Assembly: GCF_036884655.1 (NCBI RefSeq) | Contig: NC_088356.1 | Span: forward strand, 18,345,001-18,409,000 | Source of the DNA: Musa acuminata AAA Group | Lineage: Eukaryota > Streptophyta > Magnoliopsida > Zingiberales > Musaceae | DNA: 64,000 nt | Reading direction: 5' to 3' | Part shown: piece after piece, positions 48,118 to 59,506 of the stretch | How positions within the stretch are numbered: the stretch's first letter is position 1 | How the letters are laid out: each line of letters opens with the position of its first letter | Notes under the pieces: generated by a model | Told to the model about the DNA's origin: nothing | The model's database searches: none | What the model saw: only the letters and a program-made list of their open reading frames with translations | Position numbers and translations under genes: made by a program

Positions 48118-48398
48118 GCGTTTAGACGTAAATCTGCGTTTAGACGTAAAACTGCGTTTAGACGTAAATCTGAGTTTAGACGTAAATCTGCGTTTAGACG
48201 TAAAACTGCGTTTAGACGTAAATCTACGTTTAGACGTAAAACTGTGTTTAGACGTAAATCTGCGTTTAGACGTAAACTGTGCTTAGACGCAATCTGCGCT
48301 TAGACGCAAACTGTGTTTAGACACAAACTGCGCTTAGACGCAAACTGCGCTTAGACGCAATCTGCGCTTAGACGCAAACTGCACTTAGATACAAACTG
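48118..48398 (+). repeat. ~18-bp ACGT tandem array, 16 units, E6 5' LTR
   Basis: Sixteen units of 17-18 bp by hand count, GTTTAGACGTAAATCTGC type on the left and CTTAGACGCAAACTGCG type on the right. It lies in the transcribed leader. Confidence 0.92.
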
Positions 48399-48522
48399 AG
48401 AATTAGCTTTTGCATCATAATAGTTTTTATTGAACGAACGCAGCTTTTGGTTTTAATCGCTGTAAGATTTCCGCTGCACTAATTCACCCCCCCCCCCTCT
48501 TAGTGCTCTCGATCCTAACAAT

Positions 48523-48534
48523 TGGTATCAGAGC
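48523..48534 (+). other. Primer binding site of E6
   Basis: TGGTATCAGAGC two bases after the LTR. Confidence 0.92.
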
Positions 48535-48571
48535 AAGGTTAACTCTCTAACGGATTAAAACCCAAAGAGAA

Positions 48572-50047
48572 ATGGCATACGCCGGAAACCAAGAGGGGCA
48601 TTCTATTACGCGTCCACCCATGTTCAGTGGGACGGACTACACCTACTAGAAGACCCGAATGAGGATCTTTCTTATTTCTATGGATTTTGAACTGTGGAAT
48701 CTTGTCGAAAACGGATTTTCGAAGTCTTCTCTTCCAATGATTGATTGGAATGATTTGGAGAAGAAGGCTTTCGCTCTTAATGCAAAGGCTATGAATGCCT
48801 TATTTTGTGCACTTGATAAAAACGAGTTTAACCGTGTTTCAACTTGTGAAACTGCATTTGATATTTGGCACACACTCGAAGTGACCCATGAGGGCACAAG
48901 TAGAGTAAAAGAGTCAAAAATCAATTTGTTGTTACATTCTTTTGAACTTTTCCGCATGAAACCGAGTGAAACCATTGGCGACATGTTTACCCGTTTCACG
49001 GATGTCGTCAACGGTCTAAAAGGACTCGGAAAGAGCTTTTCGGATTTTGAGCTTGTTAACAAGATACTAAGATCCCTTCCTAAGAGTTGGGATCCTAAAG
49101 TCACTGCTATTCAAGAGGCAAAAGATCTGCGAAATTTCCCTCTTGAAGAACTAATCGGGTCATTAATGACCTACGAAATGACTTGTAAAGCTCATGAAGA
49201 GCAAGAAGACATCCTTCCAAAGAACAGGAAGGATATGGCACTCAAAACTTCTGAATGCCACTTGAGAGAAAACTCAAGTGATGAGGACTGTGATGATGAC
49301 TTGGCACTTCTAATAAGAAAGTTTAAAAAGTTCTTTAAAAGAAACAAGTTTAAGAATGATGCAAAAAATAAACTTGAACCCAAGAAGGACCAAGTAATCT
49401 ACTATGAATGCAAAAAGCCGAGACACTACAAGAGTGATTGTCCCCAAGTCAAGAAGAGAACATCAAAGAAAAAGGCGCTTCAAGCAACATGGGATGACTC
49501 AAGCGCATCCGAAGAAGAGGAGTCCAACACCGAGCAAGTTGCTCATTACGCCTTAATGGCCATCGAAGATGAGGTAACAAATTCAATAGATGCAGATTTA
49601 TCATTCGATGAATTATTAAATGCTTTTCATGAATTGTTTGATGAATGCAAAAATATCAGTAGAAAATATAAATTGCTGAAAAAGGTGCATGATAGTCTTA
49701 CTTGTGAGTTTGACAAGTTAAAAGTTGAACATCATGATAGTTTACATTCATGTATCAAATGTCATGATTTAGAAACTTTCCAAAAAGAAAACCTGCTACT
49801 CAAGGACACCTTGAAGAAATTCGAGGTTGGTAGCAAGTCATTGAACATGATCCTAGCAAACAAGGGTCACGTTCCAAAAATAAGTGGAATTGGATTTGTG
49901 AGAAGTCCTCACCTAAATCCAACCACTTTTATAAAAGGCTCCATCTTACATGTTCAACACCAAGCAAAATGCAACTTTTGTTACAAAATTGGACACAAGA
50001 CACATTGTTGTCCATTCAAGAAAATAAGTCCAAACAAATTGATTTAG
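48572..50047 (+). pseudogene. gag: E6 gag with two private stops and a broken knuckle
   Basis: The ATG at 48572 opens MAYAGNQEGHS. The frame is unshifted, but codon 26 is TAG (48647-48649) where E0 has TGG, and the frame ends at TAG 50045-50047 where E0 again has TGG. Capsid motifs are as in E0. The first zinc knuckle reads YYECKKPRHYKSDC: the first cysteine became tyrosine and the glycine arginine, which should abolish zinc binding. The second knuckle-like CNFCYKIGHKTHCC is kept. A further segment 50048-50156 continues to the protease with a 4-bp insertion (TTTA, near 50138) that changes frame. Both TGG-to-TAG changes are G-to-A. Confidence 0.85.
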
Positions 50048-50159
50048 GTTCCTAAAGGAACCATGAAAAATTCTATGCAACATGATAAGAAATGTAGATC
50101 TATTTGTGAGGCACCCAAAAGCAAATGGGTACCTAAATTTACATCATCCTTTCTTGTAG

Positions 50160-53100
50160 AAAACTAAACCATCGCAAGCTAGGAGCAAGAGATGGTACCT
50201 TGATAGTGGATGCTCAAGGCATATGACCGGAGATCCATCTCAATTCTCTAAGCTCACTAGCATAGACGAAGGCTATGTCACCTTCGGAGACAACAACAAG
50301 GGTAAAATCATTGGCAAATGAACCATAGGTAACAAATCCAACCTCTTTATTGAAGATGTTCTGTTAGTTGATGGTTTAAAACATAACCTCTTGAGTATTA
50401 GTCAATTATGTGATAAAGGATATACTGTCAAATTCGAATCTAATGCTTGCATCATTGAAAAACCACATAAAAATATGTCTATGATTGCATTAAAACAAAA
50501 TAACGTATACACTATTGACATCAATGACTTATGTGATGAAATGTGTTTTGCGGTTATGAATGAGGATGCTTGGCTATGGCATAGAAGATTAGGTCATGCT
50601 AGCATGAAACTAATCACTCAAGTATCATCTAGAGAACTTGTAAGAGGAATTCCTCATATCAAGTTCATCAAAGATAATGTATGCGATGCTTGCCAATTAG
50701 GTAAACAAATTAAGGGTAGTTTCAAAGCTAAGAATCAAATAAGCACCTCTAGGCCCTTACAATTGATCCATATGGACTTGTTCGGACCAATCTCTACATC
50801 GAGTCTAGGAGGTAGCAAATACGCATTTGTCATTGTTGATGACTATAGCAGATATACATGGACCTACTTCTTAAAACAGAAAAATGAATGCTTTAGATAT
50901 TTTACCAAGTTTTGTAAACTTGTTCAAAATGAGAAGGGATCTATGATTTCGTCAATTAGAAGTGATCATGGTGGAGAATTTCAAAACTATGATTTCCAAG
51001 AATTCTGTGAACTCAATGGATACAACCATAATTTCTCTACTCCAAGAAATCCTCAACAAAATGGGATAGTAGAAAGAAAAAATCGAAATCTACAAGAAAT
51101 GGCAAGAACCATGTTGAATGAACATAGCCTACCCAAATATTTTTGGGCCGAAGCTGTAAGCACTGCATGCTATATTTTGAATAGAGTTCTAGTAAGACCC
51201 TTACTCACCAAAACTCCTTATGAGTTATGGAATAACAAAAAACCCAATGTCTCATATTTTAAAGTCTTTGGGTGTAAGTGTTTTATCTTGAATGAAAAGG
51301 ATAACTTAGGAAAATTCGATGCTAAATCTGATGAAGGAATCTTTCTTGGTTATTCTTCGGTTTCTAAAACTTTTCGTATTTTCAATAAAAGAACTTTAAT
51401 TATTGAAGAATCCATCCATGTTGTTTTCAATGAGATTTCCGAAATTAAGAAAAATGATCTTGATGATGATGTTAACTTTGATTCTTTGAATTTAAACGAA
51501 ACCCCGTCTCCAACTAGCAACTTGGATGCATCCACTTCCTTACCCAAGGATTGGAAGTATGTAGATGCTCATCCTAAGGAGCTAATCTTAGGAGACACGT
51601 CAAAGGGGGTTCAAACACGATCTTCTCTTAAAACTTTTTGTGCAAACGCCGCCTTTCTCTCCCAAATTGAACCCAAATACGTTGACGAAGCCATGAAAGA
51701 TAATTCATGGATTATCGCAATGCAAGATGAATTGAATCAATTTGAGAGAAATGAGGTGTGGACGCTTGTTCCTAGGCCAAATGACCATTTAGTTATTGGT
51801 ACTAAATTGGTCTTTAGAAACAAGCAAGATGAAAATGGTATCATGGTTAGAAACAAGGCTAGATTAGTGGCCAAAGGTTTCAACCAAGAAGAAGGTATCG
51901 ATTACGAAGAAACCTTCGCACCTGTGGCTCGATTGGAAGCCATAAGGATGCTCCTTGCCTACGCTAGTTGTAATAATTTTAAGTTATTTCAAATGGATGT
52001 TAAAAGCGCTTTTCTAAATGGCTTTATTTTCGAAGAAGTCTATGTTGAACAACCTCCTGGATTTGAAAATAATAGTCTCCCTAATCATGTGTTTAGATTA
52101 ACTAAAGCTCTCTATGGTTTAAAACAAGCTCCAAGGGCTTGGTATGAGAGACTTAGTTCTTTTCTCATTGAAAATAATTTCATAAAAGGCAAGGTTGATA
52201 CTACATTATTCATCAAGAATTTTGAAAATAATTTTCTCATTGTTCAAATTTATGTTGATGATATTATCTTTGGTTCTACGAATGAATCTCTCTGTGAATC
52301 TTTTGCTAAAACTATGAGTCTTGAATTCGAAATGAGTTTAATGGGAGAGTTAACATTCTTCTTAGGTTTACAAATCAAACAACTAAGCAATGGCATCTTT
52401 ATTAGTCAAACTAAATATGCCATGAATCTACTCAAGAAGTTTAATATGGAGAACTCAAAAGCCATTAACACTCCTATGAGCACCTCCACTAAATTAGAAA
52501 TTGATGAAAGTGGAGAAAGCTTTGATCAAAAAACTTATAGGGGTATGATAGGAAGTTTACTTTACCTCACTGCAACAAGACCAGACATCATGTTCAGTGT
52601 AGGACTTTGTGCTAGATTTCAATCAAACCCTAAGATATCTCATCTCAAAGCAGTTAAAAGAATACTCAGATACCTTAATGGTACCACAAATCTAGGATTA
52701 TGGTACCCAAAATCAGAGAATCTTGAGTTAATTGCTTATGTTGATGCGGACTTTGCTGGTTGTAGATTAGATAGAAAAAGCATATCAGGAACATGTCAAT
52801 TTTTAGGACATGCTCTTGTTTCCTGGTCATCTAAGAAACAAAGCTCGGTTGCTCTATCAACAACCGAAGCTGAATATATTGCAGCAAGTGCATGCTGTGC
52901 ACAAGTTGTATGGATGAAAAACACTTTAGAAGATTACAAAATTAATCTTAAAGATATTCCCATTAAATGTGATAACACGAGTGCAATATGCTTAACAAAG
53001 AATCCTATACAACACTCAAGAACAAAACATATTGATATCAGACATCACTTTATACGAGATCATGTTGCGAATCATGATATAATCATAGAGTTCATTGATA

Positions 53101-53201
53101 CTAAACATCAACTAGCTGATATCTTTACAAAACCTCTAAGTGAAGAACAATTTGATTTCATTCGAAGAGAATTAGGAATGTTGTTGTGTCTGAATACTTA
53201 A
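50160..53201 (+). pseudogene. pol: E6 protease-integrase-RT-RNase H; open from 50322
   Basis: The frame follows a TAG at 50157-50159 shared with E0. The protease has LDSGCSRHMTGD (about 50203-50238) but a private TGA at 50319-50321 (GGA in E0). From 50322 the frame is open to TAA at 53199-53201. Integrase: [26 protein letters not shown]; core D at 50775, D at 50964, E at 51072 (DD35E). [27 protein letters not shown], catalytic YVDD at 52251-52262. RNase [34 protein letters not shown] and [10 protein letters not shown] near the end. All integrase and RT catalytic residues remain, but no ATG begins this frame before integrase, so expression needs bypass of the stops. Confidence 0.9.
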
Positions 53202-54033
53202 ACTAGTTAATATTATTTTTTGGACTTTATTAAATGATCAAATCACTTGATTGCCATGTTTATATGTGAAAATCTGCAACAAAATCTTGTCCGAATGCAT
53301 CTTATTTATTCGAATGCTATACACCAGATTTTCTCGTACACTTTCATGAAAAATAAGTTTCTAAAATAAATTTGATGAAGTGATTCATGTGTATGTATTC
53401 CATCCTGCAAAATCTTTACATAGATAATGGATTATAACAAAAAGGGGAAGAAGTATTTAAAGCGATCTATGTAAAATTCCTCTATAAGCTTGCTATTATT
53501 ATTTTCCTGGTATCATAATTACTATGCTTTTTGTTGATGACAAAGGGGGAGATATATGAATTGATAAACACTGCCATGATTAGAAATACTATGAGTGATG
53601 CTATAAACACACTGTTATGATTATGCCATCCTTGCATCACCAAGAGATATATGAACATGTGCTAAAGTTTGCATTATGCCTTGAGTTGATATCTTATCAT
53701 GTGAAGAAAATGCAAAACTTGCTAGAATATTTCAAATGTGTGCATCATGTAATAGTGCTTCACAGCTTTATATGATAATGTTCAAACTACATGATGAATA
53801 GTTACAAACACAATCATACAAACTTGATGATGTATGTCAAGCCTTGACATCATCCTTGAAGAGATACATCATGATGAGTATCATGATGGGAGTATTGATA
53901 AGTTTAACTAATCTAACTTATCAATACGTCACTTGAATTCTTAGGTCTTGAATTCAAGGTTGACTTATCTCAACTATGGCATATAGACAGGGGGAGTTAA
54001 GGATAACTCCATTATCAATTGATTGTCATCATC
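53202..54033 (+). other. E6 region between pol and polypurine tract; no env-like gene seen
   Basis: About 830 bp, AT-rich. GACAAAGGGGGAGA at 53539-53552 and ACAGGGGGAGTTA near 53988 are extra polypurine-like words. Single copies of AAGCTTGCTA and ACTTGCTAGAA words recall the repeats expanded in E1, E2, E4 and E5. Some Sireviruses carry an envelope-like frame here; none longer than a short run is visible. Confidence 0.75.
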
Positions 54034-54047
54034 AAAAAGGGGGAGAT
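54034..54047 (+). other. Polypurine tract of E6
   Basis: AAAAAGGGGGAGAT abuts the 3' LTR TG at 54048. Confidence 0.92.
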
Positions 54048-55747
54048 TGTTGAATCTCGGATTTTGATGATGAAGTCAATTGTCATTTGTTGTCTAATCT
54101 ATGTGTTGAGATAAGTGTGCAGGATTAACTACGATGAAAGTTAGACAAGCAGCAGGAGTTGCGCCGGAGTCAAGTTCATGATCACGTTGGGAGTTCGAGA
54201 GTTCGACGGAAGTTCGGACGGTCGTCGGAGGTTCTGCGAGAACAGATCCGAGAAGTCCAGAAGCTTGCCAAGCGAAGCTCGTCGGAACTTGCCAAGTGGA
54301 TCATCGCAAAGTCCAGGAGTTTGCCGGAAGTCCGCAAGAGCATCACCGAGGGTTCATCGGATGATCGACGGAAGTTCGCCGGAAACTCGCCGGAAGAAGC
54401 GATTGACGCACCGAAGCAAAGCTGCAGAAATTGTCTTAGATCTAATCGTAGTTAGCATGTTGATTAAGTTGGAAAATGGGAGGTGATCCCATTAGCTTAA
54501 TCTTGGGGCAATTGGGCCCCTGAAAGACTGAAATTGGGCCGAATGGAGCTAACCATTCGGACCCTGATTGCACCAGGAGGTGCAACCGCCTAGGCCAGGA
54601 GGTGGCACCGCCTGGGCTAAGCCTCCCAGCGAGACTGGGCGGTGCAACCTCCCCAGCCGGGAGGTGGCACCACCTGAGCTCAGTCTTCGAGCAAGACTGG
54701 GCGGTGCAACCTCCCTGACAGAGAGGTGGCACCGCCTGAGCTCAGTCTTCGAGCAAGACTGGGCGGTGCAACCTCCCTGACAGAGAGGTGGCACCGCCTG
54801 AGCTCGATCTTCGAGCTCTGCCAGGCGGTGCAACCTCTCCAGTCAAGAGGTGCAACCGCCTGATCCCGGAATTCCTGGATTTGATCGTTTTGAGCTCCAA
54901 ATTTGAACTGGGTTGGGGCCTATAAATACCCCACCCATTCAGCACTGAAAAGATACAGACCTACACCGAAATCTTGATATTTTCTGTGATTCTAAGAGCT
55001 CAAAAGTGTTGTAAAGCCTTTAAGTCTCCTCCTTCTGTTCTTCAAGTTTTTGAGTTGTAAAGTGAGGAGAGAAAGGTCTGTAAAGGTTGTCTCCTGAGCC
55101 TGTCAAAAGGAGAGAAACTGTAAAAGGGCAGTTGGCCTTCGCCTATTGAAGGAAGGCCTCTAGTTGACGTCGGTGACCTCGTCGATGGAGGAAGCCAAAA
55201 GTGGAGTAGGTCAAGACTGACCGAACCACTCTAAATCTCTAGTTTGCGTTTATTTTGAGCACTTTATCATTACTGCAATTCTCCTTTATAACTACTGCTC
55301 TCTGCGCTTTTACGAACAAATTCTAAGTGCTGTTCTTTCCGAATCTGCGTTTAGACGTAAATTTGCGTTTAGACATAAAACTGCGTTTAGACGTAAATCT
55401 GAGTTTAGACGTAAATCTGCGTTTAGACGTAAAACTGCGTTTAGACGTAAATCTGCATTTAGACGTAAAACTGCATTTAGACGTAAATCTGCGTTTAGAC
55501 GTAAACTGCGCTTAGACGCAATCTGCGCTTAGACGCAAACTGTGTTTAGACGCAAACTGCGCTTAGACGCAAACTGCGCTTAGACGCAATCTGCGCTTAG
55601 ACCCAAACTGCACTTAGATACAAACTGAGAATTAGCTTTTGCATCATAATAGTTTTTATTGAACGAACGCAGCTTTTGGTTTTAATCGCTGTAAGATTTC
55701 CGCTGCACTAATTCACCCCCCCCCTCTTAGTGCTCTCGATCCTAACA
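54048..55747 (+). repeat. 3' LTR of E6, 1700 bp
   Basis: TGTTGAATCTCGG to GATCCTAACA. TATA box 54921-54928, ~18-bp array 55347-55626, 9-C run near 55719. It differs from the 5' LTR by several tens of mostly C/T or G/A changes and lacks its 14-bp duplication. Confidence 0.95.
55347..55626 (+). repeat. ~18-bp ACGT tandem array, E6 3' LTR
   Basis: Same unit and about the same copy number as in the 5' LTR. Confidence 0.92.
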
Positions 55748-55752
55748 CAACC

Positions 55753-56232
55753 AAACTAGCGGTACCACCGCTTGACACAGTCTTGAAGACTGTGCCACGA
55801 CGGTTTCACCTATTGGGTCATTGTTTGGGCCTTTCACTTGGCCCAACATAGCCCAAACTTGGGCCCAATTGGCTCCTAATTGTGTTGGCCTAATTCCAAC
55901 CCAATTATATGCTAACTATGAATTTTAAGACATATACTAAGCAAATCAAGTTCGGTTAGTCTAGGTTTCTTCCGGCAAGCTTTCGGCGATCTTCCGACGA
56001 ACTTTCAACGATCTCTCGGCAATGTTCCAACGGACTCCCAGCAAGCTCATGGACTTCATGACAATCTTCTTGGTGAGTTTTGATGAGCTTCTTTGGCTAG
56101 CTCCTAGACTTCTTGATTAATTTTGGCAGAACTTCTAACGAACGTCCAGACTTCCGATGAACTCTCGAACTCCCAACAAAGTCTCATTCTTGACTCTGGG
56201 ACTTCATTTTGCTTTATGCCTTGATCGTTATC
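55753..56232 (-). repeat. 5' LTR of E5, second part
   Basis: Continues the E5 LTR after the CAACC target copy, from AAACTAGCGGTACCACC to CCTTGATCGTTATC. It should go on GTAGTTAATCC and to GATTCAACA, but a gypsy LTR starts at 56233 and the rest is not found in the window. Confidence 0.85.
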
Positions 56233-56626
56233 TGTTAGAACCCTTGCATATTCTAAACTTAGCGTTGATCTCTTTAGGGGATCGGCCTCCTTGGAACACT
56301 TTAGGGGTTCCTCCCTCCAAGTTGCTGCTCAAAGGCTGCAGAAAAGATTCATCAATTACTTATGAAAAGAGGAGGAATACATGGCTATTTATAGGGCTTC
56401 TAAACCCTAACTCCTAATATGACTCCTACTCAAGACTGCTACTTCTAACTAACTCCTAATAGGACTCCTACTCAAGACTCATATTCCTTTACAACTCTTA
56501 ATTCTTCTCTAAGAAACAACCTCCTAACCCTAGCCGGCCTCTTCACCTCTTTAAAAGGGGTCGGCTTAGGTAGGTTTTATATGAATGTCCCTCTCAATTA
56601 GGAATCTCCTAGCCAGAGTCCTAACA
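56233..56626 (-). repeat. LTR of a minus-strand gypsy element, 394 bp
   Basis: TGTTAGAACCC to GTCCTAACA, with inverted ends TGTTAG/CTAACA. It is followed by GACCAGCCCTCTTC, the reverse complement of a polypurine tract, so this is the 3' LTR of an element read leftward. Confidence 0.85.
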
Positions 56627-58001
56627 GACCAGCCCTCTTCAAATTAGCCTTGTCCTCGAGGCTGACGATTCATGAATTCTGAGAATTTGATCTTCAAGTC
56701 GTCATAGTTCTCCCAAGTGGCATCTTCTATTGGTATGTTCGCCCACTATATTAGCACTTCAGTAGTGGGTCGTCGTCATCGAGTCACGATCTGTCGATCA
56801 ATAATGGCACTTGGCTCGGTTTGGAGTCTCCTTGGGTAGTCATATTTGGTGGGTGGCTTTGGGCTGTCTCCAAGCACCTATTTATAACTTCTATTTGGCC
56901 GTCAGTTTGTGGGTGATATGTCATACTCCTTTTCAATTTAGTACCCTGTATATGGAATAACTTTATCCAAAATCTGCTCATGAAGATGCAAATAGAATTT
57001 GTCACAAGCACAATGCGTCTCTTATAGTGTAATTCTTTTGAGTCCCAATTGTAATGAGCCACAGAGCTTAGTGCTTCCTCCAATTTTTTTATGATCTTAC
57101 TGGTCTTTGAATCTTCCTACCATTCCATCTTAATATCCTCAAGGAAGTCATTGGTCGAAAGTGAAACGACCAAAAATTTAGCTTACTCAAGTAGTTGCGA
57201 AAGCACATCTACAACAACATTCTCTTTCCCCTTTTTGTAAATTATTTCATAATCAAATTCAAGAAGTTTTGTTACCCATTTTTGCTGCTTAGGGGATGAT
57301 ATCTTTTGCTAAAAAAAGAACTTAAGGCTTTTATGGTCAATTTTAATTTGAAATCGTCGACCAATCAAGTAGGGTCTCCACCTCGTTGTTGCGTACACAA
57401 TGGCGAGCATCTCTTTATCATATGTTGACATATTTTGATGGGAGGGAGACAATGCCTTGCTAGTGTATGCGAGTGGTCGACCATCTTGCATGAGAATGGC
57501 TCCAATTTCGACTCCAAATGCGTCGGCCTCAATAATGAAGGGTTGGCTGAAATTTGGCAGTGCTAGCACCGGCATCGTCGTCATGGCTGCCTTAAGTTTA
57601 TCGAAGGCAGCGGAGGCTTTGTCCGACCATTGGAAGACATCTTTTTTAAGTAAGGAAGTAAGTGGTGCACTGATCTTTCCATAGTTTTTCACGAACTTGC
57701 AGTAGTAGTCTGTTAAACTCAGAAAGCCATGTAGCAATTTTATGTTCCTCGAGGTTGGCCAGTTCTGCATTGCTTCTATTTTTTAGGGGTCTACCATCAC
57801 ACCTTCCTCTGATATGCTATGCCCAAGATATTCCACATTTTGTTGAAGAAAGCAGAAATTCGTAGTGGCCGTTGTGTGTTCGAAATGCAGTTTTTGGCAT
57901 GTCTTCTTCGCACACTCGTATTCGATGATACCCGGATCGAAGGTCTAGCTTTGTGAGGATTTGTGCTCTCTTTCATCTAGCAATTCATCTACTACTGGAA
58001 T
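56627..58001 (-). pseudogene. pol: Decayed Ty3/gypsy pol fragment (RT, RNase H, integrase)
   Basis: On the minus strand, right to left: RT pieces with VVDELLDE (57955-57990) and [18 protein letters not shown] sequence (57780-57830), the region between them partly deleted; the RT-RNase H connection and RNase H (57309-57770) with LTDYYCKFVKNYGKISAPL, IEADAFGVEIGAILMQDGRP, STYDKEMLAIVYA and KIDHKSLKFF; a large gap; an integrase end with [16 protein letters not shown] (56784-57083); and a decayed chromodomain-like tail, then an EDKANLK-like end near the tract. There are stops and frameshifts, and most of the integrase is missing. It resembles the fragment at 39830-41741. Confidence 0.82.
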
Positions 58002-58922
58002 TTGTTGGGAGTCCACTGGAACATTACCGAGAGATAATCAGAAGTTCACCGGAAGATCGTCGGAAGCTCACCGGAAAGAAACCTAAACTTACAGACTTAT
58101 TTAGCTTAGTAAATATCTTAATATTCATAGTTAGTACATAATTGAGTTAGAATTGGGCCAACTCAATTAGGGGACAATTGGGCCAAGTTTGGGTTATGTT
58201 GGGCCAAGTGAAAAGTCCCAAGCAGTGACCCAATAGGTGGAACCGACATGGCACAGTCTCCAAGACTGTGTCAGACAGTGGTTCCACTAGTCTGAGCTAT
58301 GGTACCACCCAGTGTCAGGCTGCAGGTGGTGGTACCGCCCAGTGCAGGCAGTGGTACCGCCCGTACCCCGAAATTTCGGGGATTTGAATTTTGGCACTAA
58401 GTTTTGAAGCCATTTTGGGTCTATAAATACCCCAGCTATTCTTGCATTGAGTAGTAAGAAAGGTGATCAAACACTTTATGTTTCTAAAGTTGAAAACCCT
58501 TGTAAAGCATAGAGTCCCTCGTCCTAAAGTTTAGAGACCATTCTAAGAGAGTTAAGGGAAGCTTTGTAAAAAAGGGTTATAAAGGTTCTCTCCTGAACCT
58601 ATCAAAAGGAGAATTGAGTTGTAAGGGTAGTTAATCTTGGCCCATTGAAGGAAGATCATTAGTGGATGCCGGTGGCCTTGACGGAAGAGGAATCGGTGGA
58701 GTGGATGTAGGTCACGACGACCAAACTACTATAAAAATCCGGTTTGTATTTATTTCTTGCTATTTTCCTTTATTGTAAATGGAATTCTTACTATCACTAT
58801 ATTTTCGTGTGCTTTCAAGTTAAGCATTTCCGAGATCGAGTTTTATCGTATGGAAAAATTTAAAACCGACGTTTTTATCCACTACACTAATTCACCCCCC
58901 CCCCCCCCCCCCCCTTCTTAGT
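58002..58922 (+). repeat. Forward LTR fragment, Sirevirus-like family
   Basis: Begins mid-U3 (TTGTTGGGAGTCCACTGG) and runs through the repeat block, TATAAATA (about 58422) and leader to a 20-C run (58895-58914) and CTTCTTAGT. Its last bases are missing. It is fused on the left to the gypsy pol fragment. Confidence 0.82.
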
Positions 58923-59506
58923 AACATAGGAGACTGTGTTTAGCCAGTACCATCACCCAAACTAGCAGTACCTTCACCTGACATAGTCTTAGAGACTATG
59001 CCACCAACGGTTCCACTTGTTTAGGCCTTTCACTTGGCTCAACACAATCCAAACTTAGGCCCAATTGTCCCCTAATTGAGTTGGCCCAATTTCAACCCAA
59101 TTACACCTAAAACTTACTTTGATCTAGATAATTATTAGAAAGCTAAATTAAATATTGTCCGGCATGTCATTAGTTCATTGACGCCTTGTCCGATTCTTTG
59201 ACGCATCGTCTTCTCTTATGGCCTATTGCCCAATCGGCTAGTTGACCTACATAACTCCGATTTCCTTAGCATAATTTCCCCTCTTTTTGGCTCAATGCTT
59301 AAACCCATGGCCCAAAGCTTTTTGCCGATACATCGATCGATCCTTCGGCTCGACGTCCAATCTTCTGACATGTTTCACTCCGGCCCAACATGATTCTTCC
59401 TTCATTAATTGTCTCTCTCTGATCGAAGCTTCCTATGTCACTCAAAATGCAGATCAGATCGTAAACATTATCAATTGGTTTTATCATCAAAATCCAAGAT
59501 TTAACA
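58923..59506 (-). repeat. Inverted LTR fragment, Sirevirus-like family
   Basis: GGAGACTGTGTTTAGCCAGTACC to GATTTAACA at 59506, i.e. U3 of a minus-strand LTR with an internal gap around 59100 (repeat block and TTAGCCC part directly followed by the AATTACACCTAAAACTTAC part). It faces the forward fragment at 58002-58922. Confidence 0.8.

Larger units (their letters stand above)
46805..48520 (+). repeat. 5' LTR of E6, 1716 bp
   Basis: TGTTGAATCTCGG to GATCCTAACA. It has a private 14-bp duplication (CTTGCCAAGCGAAG, near 47030). The repeat block is 47341-47633, the TATA box 47692, the ~18-bp array 48118-48398 and an 11-C run ends near 48497. Confidence 0.95.
46805..55747 (+). mobile_element. E6: near-complete Sirevirus-like Ty1/copia element, CAACC target duplication
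   Basis: 8943 bp with LTRs of 1716 and 1700 bp, primer site, gag, protease, integrase, RT, RNase H and polypurine tract. CAACC flanks it exactly (46800-46804, 55748-55752). Integrase-before-RT order marks Ty1/copia; the gag, integrase and RT motifs and LTR palindromes fit the SIRE/Maximus lineage. The LTRs differ by several tens of substitutions, mostly transitions, so it is older than the gypsy element at 1-9216. Gag-pol has three private stops, one 4-bp shift and one stop shared with E0, so it cannot encode a complete polyprotein. Confidence 0.95.
41742..56232 (-). mobile_element. E5: non-autonomous Sirevirus-like element interrupted by E6
   Basis: On the plus strand: LTR 41742-43162, polypurine tract, AT-rich region, capsid-type gag, primer site, LTR 46143-46804, the E6 insertion (46805-55747), and the rest of the LTR to 56232. 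There the LTR is cut by a gypsy LTR and its outer end is lost. The left flank is GATAG (41737-41741); the right target copy cannot be found because of the loss. Confidence 0.82.

Noticed and set aside
53202..54033. Possible envelope-like gene of a Sirevirus
   Set aside because: Only short frames exist between pol and the polypurine tract, with no signal peptide, membrane segment or coiled coil seen.
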